DNA of 64,000 nt from Thozetella sp. PMI_491 (taxonomy: Eukaryota > Ascomycota > Sordariomycetes > Chaetosphaeriales > Chaetosphaeriaceae): assembly GCA_021432635.1 (NCBI GenBank), contig MU270032.1, forward strand, positions 868,001-932,000, read 5' to 3'. Below, one piece after another: positions 23,059-33,525 of this stretch. Below the pieces are notes generated by a model, which ran no database searches, was not told the DNA's origin, and saw only the letters and a program-made list of their open reading frames with translations. Positions within the stretch are counted from its first letter, which is position 1; every line of letters starts with the position of its first letter. The translations under genes and the position numbers were made by a program.

Positions 23059-23587
23059 GATTCTCGACAATCGGTCAAGCGTGAATAGGCAGCGTTGTGA
23101 TATTCAAGGTTCTAACATTACCAATTGAAGCCATGGAGAAGAAGTCGGGAACGCGCTTGAAGACAACTAAATCCAGGTCGGAGTGACATACGACTGTCTC
23201 CAATTGATCTCCGATTTCCTGCCGGCGTTCGGAATTCGTCTTTGTGGAAGCGCTGACAGGCTTGCCTAATTCGGAAGGAGTAGAGGGTGCGACACAGGTA
23301 AGTCGGCTTGCGTCACTGCGTGGTATATTAATATTTTTAGAAGTGGTAGTCTTAGAGCGTAGAGATGCCCGAGAAATCGCAACTCCCAACTCGCGAACCA
23401 TTCGCTTCCGTAGTACCTAGTAGCACTTGTTAGGAGGCATCGGCATTGACCATCCAGTTTTGGCCCATTTTTCTTGGGTAATATTTTTCGATTTTAATAC
23501 ATCTAATTATTACAGGGGGTGGTGTTTCCAGCCACTCTATAGATAGTTCGGTATTACTTCGATTAACAACGCTAGGACATTAGGTCC
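23059..23587. other. Promoter-side intergenic region
   Basis: About 530 bp lies upstream of the hydrolase and downstream of the surface-protein gene. A 108-codon minus-strand frame (23401-23075) ends just before the hydrolase start. It has no family resemblance and is most likely 5' leader or chance. Confidence 0.45.
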
Positions 23588-25530
23588 TCACACCATGATG
23601 ATCGCGGCAACAATGGCAGCAAAACCCGCGAAGGAGCCAGCCGCCAGTGAGCGAGGCGCACCTGCCACCACGGGCCTGGTGGTAATGGCAGTCGTCTTGG
23701 CCGTCCAGGTCGGGCTACCAGTGCCCACGGACGGGGTGATGTAGACCGAGGGGCGGACGGCACCGGTGGAGCGGGCAGCGCCGGTGCCAACAGCGATGCT
23801 AGGCGGGACCTCGACGGTCGCCTTGGCAGGTCCAGTCATGGTGATAGTCGGGGTCTCGCACTCGGGGACCGACGACGGGAGATATGTAGTTGTGATAGGG
23901 GTGGAAAGGGGAGTGATGGCCATAGGCGTCCGCGTGCCGGTAGGAGTCGGGACAACACAGCTGCTGCTACCGACGGCGGGGTGTGTGGGGTTGCTCATGG
24001 ATACAGTGGCCGCGGCCTGAGTGACCGGGCAGACGGTGGTGTAGACAATCACTGTCGAGGTGATGACCTTTTGGGTGAGGCTGGCGGGGCAGTGGGGGAT
24101 CGAGGCAGCGCAAGACGTGACAGTGTACGTCGCGGTGCTCGTGATGGTGCTGGTGACGACACCGCCAGCGGGGTGCGAGGCAGCAGCGTGACCAGTGGTC
24201 GCGGGGTGCGTTCCATGGTGCGAGCCACCAGTTCCAGTCCTCAAAGATTCGGTCGCGCTTCCAGTGTGAGTGTGTGTGTGGGTGTGAGTGGCTGAGGCAA
24301 CACCGCCGCCAACCCCGGGACCGCCTCCAACAACAATTGTAGTTCCAGAACCACTGCCAACACCGGCACCGATGCCAATAGTAGCTCCCACACTGACGCC
24401 GACGTCAGCTCCGGCACCGACACCCGCACCGACGCCGACACCAACGCCTACGCCTACGCCAACACTAGCACCGATGCCAACGCCGAGGTCAACTCCGGCG
24501 CCAACACCGGCACCAAAAACGCCAGGATACACTGAGCCGGGTCCGATCGATGCGGTGTTGCTAGGGCAGCTAGCCAACGTAGCTACGACCATCGGGGCCA
24601 GGGTCAGATCAAGCACGCTGCCGATAGCAACCCCGACCTGGACAGCCACACCACACTTCAAATCGAAGGCCTCACGAACGGAGAAGCCACCCGAACCAAC
24701 GGCAACAATCACAGTGGTGTAGTCGACGAGGGTGGTCCACACAGCAACCTCGGCACCGGCACCAATCTCCAGGCCAACGAGGCTGACACCGGCGTGGACG
24801 GCAGCCAAGGTTCGGAGGCGGAGACCGACGCTGAGGTCGACACCAGCGCTGACATCTGCGATGGCACCAATGGAAAGGTCGAGAGCTTGGGCTGTCAGAC
24901 CCTCGAGATTGGACTTCACAACCGTCTTGGTCGCAATGTTAATCTCGAGATACGCGTCAGCTGGGAGAGTGACGTAGACGCCACCAGTCAGCTCAACGGC
25001 GGCAGAGACTCCGATGACCAAATCGAGGTAGAAAGCGACATCGATCTTGGCATCGATGAGGCCGAGAAGCTATTCCCAGAATGATTAGTACGCGTTCCGG
25101 TGCTTTCAGGGGCATGTGCCAAGCAACTTACATCCAGACCGATGCTGAGCTGGTCAGAAGTGATGAGCTCAATCGACTCGGAGACGCCGGCAGAGGCATA
25201 GAGGTCAAGCTCGAGGTAGAAAGTCACACCGCCGAGGTCGAGGTGGAGAACAGGCTCCAGGAGGAAGTCGGCAGCTAACGACAGGCCCACCGAGCCGGTG
25301 ATGGCCGCGCTAGGGAGACGGATGCCAAGATCAATCTCGGCCGACGCCTGTCCCGCAAAGAGGATTTCGTTGTCCCAGCTCTTTGCCAGGTCGAAAGAGC
25401 AAGAGGGGCTGGTGCGCGGCTTTAGCGCCGCGAGACCAGTTTCGTCGCGGACAGCTTGGATCGGGGCCGGGGAGGCCACCGCCCAGCTAGCCAGGGCTGT
25501 AGCCATGGAGAGAAGCTGGAAGGGCTTCAT
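23588..25530 (-). CDS. Secreted GPI-type cell-surface protein with Val-Gly repeats
   Basis: Two exons (25530-25132 and 25069-23588, 62-nt intron with a CTAAT branch) give about 626 residues. The N-terminus MKPFQLLSMATALASWAVAS is a signal peptide. A beta-strand-rich region of about 270 residues with alternating hydrophobic positions follows. Then comes a Val/Gly/Ala tract (VGVGVGVGVGVGAGVGAG), a His-Thr tract (THTHTHTHT), a Thr/Ser/Pro-rich stalk with Cys pairs, and a terminal hydrophobic tail (AGSFAGFAAIVAAIIMV) preceded by small residues, as in GPI-anchored proteins. Expected place: cell wall or outer plasma membrane, perhaps adhesion or surface structure. The repeats come from near-simple DNA (GT- and GTTGGC-like), so length may vary between strains. 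No enzyme motif was seen. Confidence 0.85.
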
Positions 25531-27034
25531 GGCGACTGAATATGCAAGAAGTGAGTGTGGTGAGGTCAGAAACGAACGACAGGGAAAGCGATAGCTAGGT
25601 CCAAGGAGGTAACGAGAGACGTTGGGTTGTGCAAACCAGTGAGAGAGCGAGTGTGGTAGAAACGAGAGGCTACAAACAAAAACGTTTGTACTGCAAATGG
25701 CGATGGGGGAGAAGGATAGCGCTATCCTGATGCGAGCGCAGCCTGCGCTTTTGTACTGGCCATCGCGGACGATGTCTACCAACATCCACCTCCACGATCC
25801 CGAACGGGCCGACAAACGCTCGTGCGGTTCGTGTTCCTCGTCCTCGCAGAAAACTACCCGTGTCTAGCATGTGGCGACAAGATTGACGGTGGCGTCTCAT
25901 GATTTCTCGCAAGGACGGACGGCCCCTGACAGACCGCTAACTGCCCGCCAGAGACATCACTTGACGGTGGGTGAAGTTGCAGGGGCGGCTACACAGACTA
26001 GTCGGCCATGGTTAGATTGCGGCTAGCGCTTGGCTACTCGCTGACCCGTCTGTGCGGGCTCCCTTTGGCGTCCCAACCGGCCCGGCCTAGCGAGGGCGGA
26101 CACGAGCCAAAATCGGATCGGCGCTGCGACTCGAATAATCTGAGACCGCCGACGCCATCTCATATTAGCCTCATGGCCCCCGTATGGGTCTGGAAGCCCT
26201 CGTGTGGTCAGTTTCAGTTCAAGCGCGGTAGTACGCTCCACCAGTTGTGCTTGAACATGCAAAATGAGCATCCTTTTGCGATATCCCTTGGGGTTTTATT
26301 TTTAGGATAACGTTGAGACTGCGCCAGCCCCGCCTCCTACAGGGTTCATCGGTTCCCCGATGCCGAGATACCATTTTTGCGGCTTCGTACGTCACGATTA
26401 CGCCAAAGTCAGCGCCACGAGAGCGAACTATCGCACTTGGCTGGCCAAGGTCAGCCTGAACAGGACTGCCGACCTCCGTCCCGCCCTTGCGGTCTCACCG
26501 GTCTTAATCCAACAACTTTTTTAGCTTTCGCACGCCTTAGGTTGAGGTAGGTCAGTAGTGGCCGCCTCTAGAGAGGTCGTACAATAATATACGAAAGCCC
26601 CTGGCCTAAATTAGAGTGCTAGCCGTTTGGAGAACTAATTATGGTGATCGCAAGTTGCCGCAAACCGTTGCCATGAAACTTTGTATACAATAGAAAGAAA
26701 GTCTATCTTATGCCAGGGCGACGGTAGGGCACTCACAGGGAGGGCTACCCCATGCGAAAATTGTGCATTGTCGCTGTTCCAGGGCGCCCCTTGCTGCTCA
26801 CCGCGGCCCGAGTACGGGTAAGACATACATACAGACCCATAGAACGGGTTCCATGGCGGCTGGGGCGTACGTATTACAGCCGGGTAAGTCGGCAGGGGTG
26901 CCTCTGTATCCACTCCTTGGCGAACACTGCGACCGAGCCAAATTACAATAGCAATGTTTCGTGGAACACCAAGCGAGGCTGTGATCCAGCTCCGGCACAC
27001 TAGGCCGTCCTTGTTGATACATGGTGCCACGCTC
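25531..27034. other. Gene-free interval
   Basis: About 1.5 kb holds the promoter of the surface-protein gene and 3' flank of the hemerythrin gene. The frames here (for instance 26635-27120 minus) show no family features and overlap the true last exon of the hemerythrin gene, so they are not called. Confidence 0.45.
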
Positions 27035-27955
27035 CTAGGCCAGAGGAGGACCTGCGTATTGTGCCTGCTTCTTTCCATTGACATTGCACGGCGTGAACTT
27101 CCACAAGTCCGAATGCACATAATACAGTCCCTTTCGCAGAAGGAGCGAAATGACCCAAGGCATGGGCGGAAAACCAGCCCATTTGCCGTTCTCCCACTCC
27201 TTGTCGTGGTTTAGGAGGAGGTAAGGCAACTTAGCGAAGCCGACCTTGCCCTGCATTGTGTCAGCTTATTGCCCCTCCAGACATTTTCCACCGACGTCGC
27301 ACGTGAGGCCCGCCGGGGCATGGGCATTACCATATTCTGCTGCGCTTCCTTCTCCCCTACCTCGGGGAGGCCTTTAAGGTTGGCGATGTGGGGCTCTAGA
27401 GCCATCAAAGTTCCGATCTCTTCTGCGAGATGCTTCCGCAGAGCAGGCATGAATTCGTCGATAATGCTTACGACCTCCTCGCCGCTGTAGGCCGCTTTCC
27501 TACCGAGATGCTCCTCGGCATAACTCTGGAGCTTCTCGACGCCATCATGGAACGCTTTGTGCTGCTCTCGGTTGGTGTCCATCAAGCCAGGCATACCGCA
27601 GGCCTTGTCGATGTAGGGAAATATGTTGTCCTCCTCGCCATCGTGATGGGCAGCCAGGAACTCGCACCACACGATTATGTAGCGGAGGAAGGTCTGGACG
27701 TCGTTGGGCTTCACCCATGGAGCCTGGTTGTAGATGCTATTCATACCCCGGAGGAATATGTTATGGACTACAGCCATGGTGCCGGCAAACTCCTCAAGTA
27801 AATCGGGCTGGCGATTGGTCAGTTATTAGATGATATCTTACACAGCCGGGTCGATGGTGGGGGCCATATGGGCGAGATTTTACCTTCTCCGCCTTCCACG
27901 CTGGTGTAGAGATGAGCTGGAAGGGGCGCTCGGCCCAGTGCAAATCGGTCGACAT
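27035..27955 (-). CDS. Hemerythrin HHE-domain protein
   Basis: Three exons (27955-27884, 27807-27331, 27250-27035) keep frame and give about 254 residues. The four-helix HHE cation-binding domain is plain: VHNIFLRGMNSIYNQ (first His), AAHHDGEEDNIFPYID (H-x3-E), REQHKAFHDGVEKL (H-x3-H) and RKHLAEEIGTLMALEPH (H-x3-E). These residues usually hold a non-haem di-iron or similar metal site that binds oxygen or senses iron or redox state. The C-terminal exon (LPYLLLNHDKEWENG ... LWKFTPCNVNGK) matches the tail common to fungal members of this family, which supports the last splice. There is no signal peptide, so it is probably cytosolic. The exact function of fungal hemerythrins is not settled. Confidence 0.92.
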
Positions 27956-29532
27956 CGCGTTGGTTTGCAGCTCGATAAAGAAAAACAGAGCTTTGAAGCG
28001 AATTGGGCAAATCGATATATGTATGTTTTTGTAGCTGTTAGCCAGCAGGTGTAGGATTCTGGTGTAGCCAAAGGTATTCGGCGAGGCCCCGAAACCACTC
28101 CGAAGCCCCACTACTAAGCAGGCCCCTGTTTATGCAGCTTCCCCTGGTCCACATACTCGAGCAGGGCACAGCTAGCTCCTTTAGGCAAGGGTTGGCCAAT
28201 GAGAAAACTGCCAATTGTCAGTTTCCTCGCATGCTGCAGCCCTATACCGGCGGCGTTGGACCAGCATTCGCCGCTAGGCAGATAACTGGGGTTCAGCTCG
28301 TAGACTTTCGCAGACGCCACCATCTTACCAAGCGGCGCGATTTGGATAACATGACTCGACGAGGCAAACGTTTGTGCATCTCCAAGTCTATTTCCGGCCC
28401 CTGCCTACTTACTTTCTCGTGTTGACCAAGCACCCACCTCAATACACCAGGAATTGGCGGTCCAGAGATGCAAAATCGTACAAAATTGGTCAGTGGGTAG
28501 ATGTGCTGAAGTAAGCCGGTAAACAGCGCTATGCTCGCCCGGGCATAGTGCCCATTCCTTCTGGGCAGCTAAGAGCCTTATAGCCAAGGCAGATATTCAC
28601 CTGTTGCCTAGACCACCTCGATTGGCTCGGCAGATATACGACTATATACCTTAGGTACTGAAACGCAATTATCCGACCTTCTAATCGTGCTCATCTCATG
28701 CTGTAGATAGCTACCTCGCAATGGTCCTAGGAAGCTTGCAAATAGAAAGGTCTTTCCCATAGCATGAGCGCCATTTCCCATCGCGACCGGTGAAAGCCTC
28801 ATTTCCCGCTGCCTGACATGCATGTGTCGGACCTAGGTTCCTCAATTTGGGCATGCTACCGGATCAGGGAAAAATCCTGGTCCTGGTAATCTCTCCACGA
28901 CTCACTCACCTGTACGATTGCTTAATAAACCCTATCCCTCGGACCCAGAGGGGTAGCACTACATTACCAGGTATCTATTGAAAAGGGGAGGACTCCATGG
29001 TCTGTGAAAACGCGTGGTATCCTTAAAACACACTAGACAAAACACACACACGCAACCATAAGCCCCTCTTAGTCTAGTAACCGTAACGTGGAACCAATAC
29101 CTCCGCCATCGTGATGCGCTCAGCAGGGCCACTGAAACGACGTAAGTCTCGGGGTACGGTGGGAAGCAGGCAAAGCTGAGGTAAAAAGAGGCTCCCTGAG
29201 CTCTGGTCAAGGCAAGAATGGGCGAAGCCCCGTAATGCCAGCAAAGGGGTGTATTAAGTTAAGTTGACTAAGGAGTGTTAAGGAGTGTTCGTGGCGATCG
29301 TAGTGACCTGTGATGCCATGCCACCTAGAGGAAAGGTAAAAGAACGCTATTTACAGTCTTGTTTACATAGGAAAAGGAGGCGCTGCCTCACATGATAAAG
29401 CCAACCTGTCCTCTGACCAGGCTAAAAGAAATCCTCCAGCCAGGGTGCAAAAACTGGACCTGGCACCCTGCCAGAGATCACTATGGAGGTTGGGCATGCC
29501 CCCCCGAACAGCCCCCCTCCCTCTTGGGTGGG
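27956..29532. other. Gene-free interval
   Basis: About 1.6 kb upstream of the hemerythrin gene. It is of mixed composition with stops in all frames, and no gene was recognised. The right end merges with the inverted-repeat cluster. Confidence 0.45.
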
Positions 29533-29579
29533 TAGCTCTAAGGAGGAACAGGGTCGAGAGGGCTAAATATTGCAGTGAA
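29533..29579 (+). repeat. Copy of the MITE-like terminal repeat (solo, right-hand orientation)
   Basis: This stretch carries the same sequence as the right terminal repeat at 30061-30102 (core GGGTCGAGAGGGCTAAATAT, then TGCAGTGAA), with an extra base in the GGAACAGG part. It points the same way, so it looks like the end of a second, decayed copy. Confidence 0.6.
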
Positions 29580-29628
29580 GAGAGCGCTAGGAAGGACGGA
29601 GGCTTTTTGTTTGCACTACACACCTAAG

Positions 29629-30102
29629 TTCACTGCAATATTTAGCCCTCTCGACCCTGTCCTCCTTAACGCTACCCCTCCCCCCACCCCTCCCCTCCCC
29701 TCCCTTCCCCCCCGAGACTGAAGGAAAAGTATACAGGACAATTCGAGGCCTGTTTGACATTGGGGCGTGTTCTGAGAATTGAAGTTCGATCGTCGTTTAT
29801 TTTGTTTCTCTTCTGTTTCACGGAGCCCGTGACGTCTCATTCATTCATCCTGGCGTCCCCGCCGTTCATTCCAGAACCCCAAACTTCGACTCCGTCATCA
29901 CCCGTGTCCTTAACCTCCTCGAGTCCTGGCAGTGTGGTTGTTCCGAGACACTCGCCAATTCTGCCCGGGGAAAGTCCAATATTCGGCGTCACTCAACTGT
30001 AACCCACCCAAAAGGAGGGGGACAAGGCAAGGGCGGAGGGCGTGCGATTAGGTAGGTAGCTTTAAGTAGGACAGGGTCGAGAGGGCTAAATATTGCAGTG
30101 AA
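29629..30102. mobile_element. MITE-like element with about 41-bp terminal inverted repeats
   Basis: The left repeat (29629-29669) begins TTCACTGCAATATTTAGCCC. The right repeat (30062-30102) is its reverse complement, with one mismatch in the first 36 positions. The 474-bp element holds C-rich and pyrimidine-rich stretches and no convincing coding frame, so it would be non-autonomous. No clear target-site duplication is visible next to the repeats, so the superfamily is unknown. A second pair of inverted repeats overlaps its right end. Confidence 0.6.
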
Positions 30103-30218
30103 AATTGCGCGCCCGACGATAGCGGGCGCCCGCTATAATATTGCAGTGAAAAGAGGTGGCGCCCGGCGCCCGGTATACACGCCTTCGTACGCCCTCTTGT
30201 CCCCCCCTTTTGGGTGGG
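30003..30218. repeat. Second, overlapping inverted repeat pair with GC-rich palindromes
   Basis: CCCACCCAAAAGGAGGGGGA near 30003 is mirrored by TCCCCCCTTTTGGGTGGG near 30201-30218. Between the arms, AGCGGGCGCCCGCT (30121-30134) is a perfect palindrome, and the segment around ATTGCAGTGAAAA occurs twice (about 30091 and 30137). The structure looks like nested insertions or a long foldback. Confidence 0.5.
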
Positions 30219-30283
30219 CTTCATCCACGCCCCTTCATGGCCAAGAGAGTGAAAGCTTCGTGAAAGTATAACATGATAGGCTG

Positions 30284-30651
30284 TTCACAAGTTAAGCCTT
30301 AAGCTTGGCATTGCCTACCAAGACCTTGCACCTCGCTATATCCTATTCGAGTCGGGCGCTGGCGGTCTCAAGCCCTTTGATCTCGGCGTGGCGAGGGAGA
30401 TTGAGACTAACATCACCGTCAATGGTGGGATACAATCTAAAGGGCAAGATCCAGAGCGTAAAGACGGGGGAGAGTGTCATCTTCGTACTCCACGAGCTTA
30501 TCGCCGCGACCTGTCCTATGATGAGCTATACCTACACCGCCTCGACGAGACTGACCTGGTCGTCTGCCACGACAAGCAGGTGGAACCTCTGGATATGGAG
30601 CTCGGTGATGGCCGCTTCGCCCACGACTCCTACGAAGAGTTGGTGCGCTGA
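30284..30651 (+). pseudogene. Decayed protein-kinase-like fragment
   Basis: One plus-strand frame reads LGIAYQDLAPRYILFES ... LKPFDLGVAREIE and later DELYLHRLDETDLVVCHD, ending at a stop at 30649-30651. The first part resembles a kinase catalytic loop (HxDxxxxN, here with Tyr at the Asn position) and a degraded DFG region (FDLG). The later part resembles the lobe that follows in a family of fungal kinase-like proteins. There is no N-lobe, ATP-binding lysine or convincing start, so I treat it as a relic. The match is by eye and only moderately sure. Confidence 0.4.
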
Positions 30652-31327
30652 GTTCATAAGCATCAGAGGGAATCGCCGTTGACGCATTTTACTTAGGCGC
30701 CAGAGTATCTAGATTAGCCGCTTTGCAAATCTCGTGCCTCGGGGAGAGGGCAGGTGGCGCGCAAGTGCTTAGTCTTTAGCCGACGTTAGCATTGAGTACT
30801 CATCCCTTGGCACATTAGGGATTTGGGAGTGACGGCCTTTTCTACCATGGCCTCGCTATATTGCTGGCAACTAGAGTCGTGGCGCATGTCATTTGTACCG
30901 TGCGAGGGCCAACATCACGTAGCTCGACGGCTATTAGTTGGAGCGATGTTTGAGGCACAGCTGCCTGGTGTGGTCGCTAACCTAGCACTGGCGCTTCAGT
31001 TCTGCTTCTTACTGGCCATAACCGCAATGCTTGCGAGTGTTGGTTCAGTTTTTATGGCGCCGTTCAACCAACAACATTGTCTATTCTCCTGATAGGGTCG
31101 TACCCCCACCTCTCGACATGTGGCTACGCATGTGTTGGCACGAATGAGACGAGCCGAGGTTAGAAGGCTGCGCGATACCTGGAATGCTTTCAGTGGGGCA
31201 CAAGGAAGCATTTAAATAAGATGCGCAGACTTTCAGACGCTAGATTAACAGCGCTTTGTCTTCTTCTAACCTTATTCTAGCCAGGCTCGAACTCTAGGCT
31301 ATGCAATATTGCCTCACAACCTGAATA
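30652..31327. other. Intergenic region upstream of the 386-aa gene
   Basis: About 680 bp with a small unassigned frame (30823-31092, no ATG start, hydrophobic C-terminal half). It presumably includes the promoter of the gene on its right. Confidence 0.4.
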
Positions 31328-32488
31328 ATGACCTCCAGCATTATAGCCGAGATCAGTCGCCACAGCATAAGGGAATTCTCTCTCCCTCCTGTGGCCTCTA
31401 TCTCTGAAGTCGAGCACCTCTCCTCATACAGCTGGATCGAAGCATCGACCCCCACCATCGCTGTCCCTGGCAGTCCATCGCTATGGTCTGCCCCACAGGG
31501 CCCTCGCCGCTTGAAGAAGGACTCCGGCCTCGTGTATATCTCGCAGAATGCAGCTCGTCATCCTACCAGTCCTCTCGAACCTTTATTTCGTGCTCTATAT
31601 TTAGAGAGTCCTTCTTTCAATATCCACTCTATCGATGTGGTGACGGATCGAAACAATATTCGCAAATTGCACTCATACATCAGTCCTACCTCGAATAAGT
31701 ACGGGTTGGAGTCGTTTACAATCAACGTCGAGGTTATCAATAACACGGTGTTGTTCTGCCGTACAGAGACCAAGACACAAGAAATTATCGGGCCACATGA
31801 ATTTAGAGGCTATGGTCACGAACTTGAGAAGGCCTATACTAGAAACCACATCAGGGGTAGTACGGGCCATCATAGGCTTATTTCATACCGCTTCGGCGGT
31901 CTGAAATTCGTCATCCGCTACGAAGCAGACGGATACGTGGCCCAGGAAACACCTCAGGATGGTAAATTGCCACAAGACGACGATCTATCCAGCATGTTAT
32001 CATCGCTGTCACTCTTACCGACTGAAATGTCATCCGGCACCATCCCGGTTGGGTCCCTATTGGCAGTAAGAGAAGAGGGCACACCGGTACCCCATAAATC
32101 AACGCTTGAGATTAAAACCCGCGTCACCCATAAACCACTTGAGATCAGAGACGTCGCACCCCAACTTTGGGTGTCTCAGACTCCAAACTTGGTCCGGGCT
32201 TATCACGACAGAGGTCTGTTCCAGAAACCAGTGGTTGAGAATGTATCATCTGAAATTAAGAAATGGGAAGACGCCAACCAGAAAGACCTGAGGGAGTTGG
32301 CGGCCTTGATCAGCAAGATCGTTGCAGTAGTGAAGGATCGTGGCAGAAATGCCACCATTACTTATGACAGCAAGGAAGACAAATTGGTGATTTGCCATGT
32401 CGAGGATAGTAAAATGCTGCCTCAAGACTTGTATCAAAAGTGGGGTGGTGGCATCAAGGACCAACCAGCCCCTGCTGGAGGGCGTTAG
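31328..32488 (+). CDS. Uncharacterised fungal protein, possible PD-(D/E)XK/DXO-like fold
   Basis: Single-exon ORF of 386 residues from an ATG at 31328. It resembles an expanded family of ascomycete proteins that often carries unreliable database names. Recognisable blocks are EPLFRALYLESPSFNIHSID with DRNNIRKL, then FRGYGHELEKAYT, GSTGHHRLISYRFGGLKFV, RYEAD (197-201), EIKTR (261-265), and PQLWVSQTPNLVRAYHDRG. An acidic residue in a strand (Asp201) followed about 60 residues later by E-x-K (Glu261, Lys263) is the arrangement of PD-(D/E)XK nucleases, and of the Rai1/DXO decapping enzymes in particular. That is inference from two short motifs. There is no signal peptide or membrane segment. Substrate and role are unknown. 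Confidence 0.78.
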   Translation: MTSSIIAEISRHSIREFSLPPVASISEVEHLSSYSWIEASTPTIAVPGSPSLWSAPQGPRRLKKDSGLVYISQNAARHPTSPLEPLFRALYLESPSFNIHSIDVVTDRNNIRKLHSYISPTSNKYGLESFTINVEVINNTVLFCRTETKTQEIIGPHEFRGYGHELEKAYTRNHIRGSTGHHRLISYRFGGLKFVIRYEADGYVAQETPQDGKLPQDDDLSSMLSSLSLLPTEMSSGTIPVGSLLAVREEGTPVPHKSTLEIKTRVTHKPLEIRDVAPQLWVSQTPNLVRAYHDRGLFQKPVVENVSSEIKKWEDANQKDLRELAALISKIVAVVKDRGRNATITYDSKEDKLVICHVEDSKMLPQDLYQKWGGGIKDQPAPAGGR

Positions 32489-33525
32489 AACGACACCCGG
32501 TCTTGCTACTAGAAACCTGCATTCATCAACAATAATGGAGAAATGGATTTGTTTTCGCCGCCCAGGCTTCTCGACCGAGCTCACTTTCGTACAAGTCCTT
32601 CGAATCCGTATACACTTCCCCTTGACGTTAGCTATACCCAATTGAGCAATACACCACCACCGGGTTTCCTTTTCTGGGCATCCGAGCCTGTGTGCAAGGG
32701 TTGAGCTTGGCGCCGAGGGGGTCGGGCCTTTGCCGCTTTGCCCCTAGTCAAAAACCTCAACGGACATACGTGCTACTGGCGGAGAAGTTGCTTCCCCCGA
32801 CCTCTAACGGAAGGCTGCTATTGCGTTAGAAACGCCACCTGAACGGCACCCCCTCTCTCCTCGGCCCTTTGCTTGGCGACGGATACCAGCTCGCGAGGTA
32901 CTTGTACTTCGCCTTTGGATGTGATTTGATTTCGCCAGGGTAGTCATTTCTGTTTCCTGGAGAAAGGGTTGGCCTGGTATCGCTTGGCAAGCTGAGAATA
33001 GGTGGAAGAATCAATCTCTGGTTCTTCCGGCATCACGCGTTAGCGGCGCCAATCTGGGGAACCATGTTGCACGTACTCGTGATCCCCCAAGTGTACGCGC
33101 GAGAAGACACTGATGAAAGTGAGGCGGAGATGCTTGTAGCACCTGCCCTAATCACACGCCGGCAGGATCTTACGGTCTGCTGTAGGAGGTGGTGTGTACC
33201 GGAAACCCGCCGGACAAAGGAACCGAGCAAGGTACCCTCACAAGTAAGCGGGAAGATTATGCCCATTGAATCCTGCCGAAAATGCTGGGTTCATTGCCGC
33301 TTCCCCGAGGTGTCCCAGACTCTGCAAGCGGCGAAATCAACCTCGAGGAACTGACGGCTGCACCGTTACTAAGGCGCGTACGAGTATCAGTCATATAGTC
33401 CGACACTTCATAATCGACTTGTCAGTGCCAGAACTTGTACAAATTGTATACTAGACACTATAACAAATGGTTGAAGCTCCTTGGGAGCGTTTTGGGGATG
33501 CTGGGAACCATTTAAATGCCCCCCT
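32489..33525. other. Intergenic region
   Basis: About 1 kb between the 3' ends of two convergent genes. No gene or repeat was recognised. Confidence 0.45.

Noticed and set aside
23075-23401. 108-codon frame ending just upstream of the TAP-like hydrolase
   Set aside because: No family resemblance; could be a 5' leader frame, but nothing supports a protein.
26635-27120. 161-codon minus-strand frame
   Set aside because: Overlaps the last exon of the hemerythrin gene in another frame and shows no family features.
30823-31092. 89-codon plus-strand frame
   Set aside because: Begins without ATG, no motif, and lies in a repeat-rich gap.
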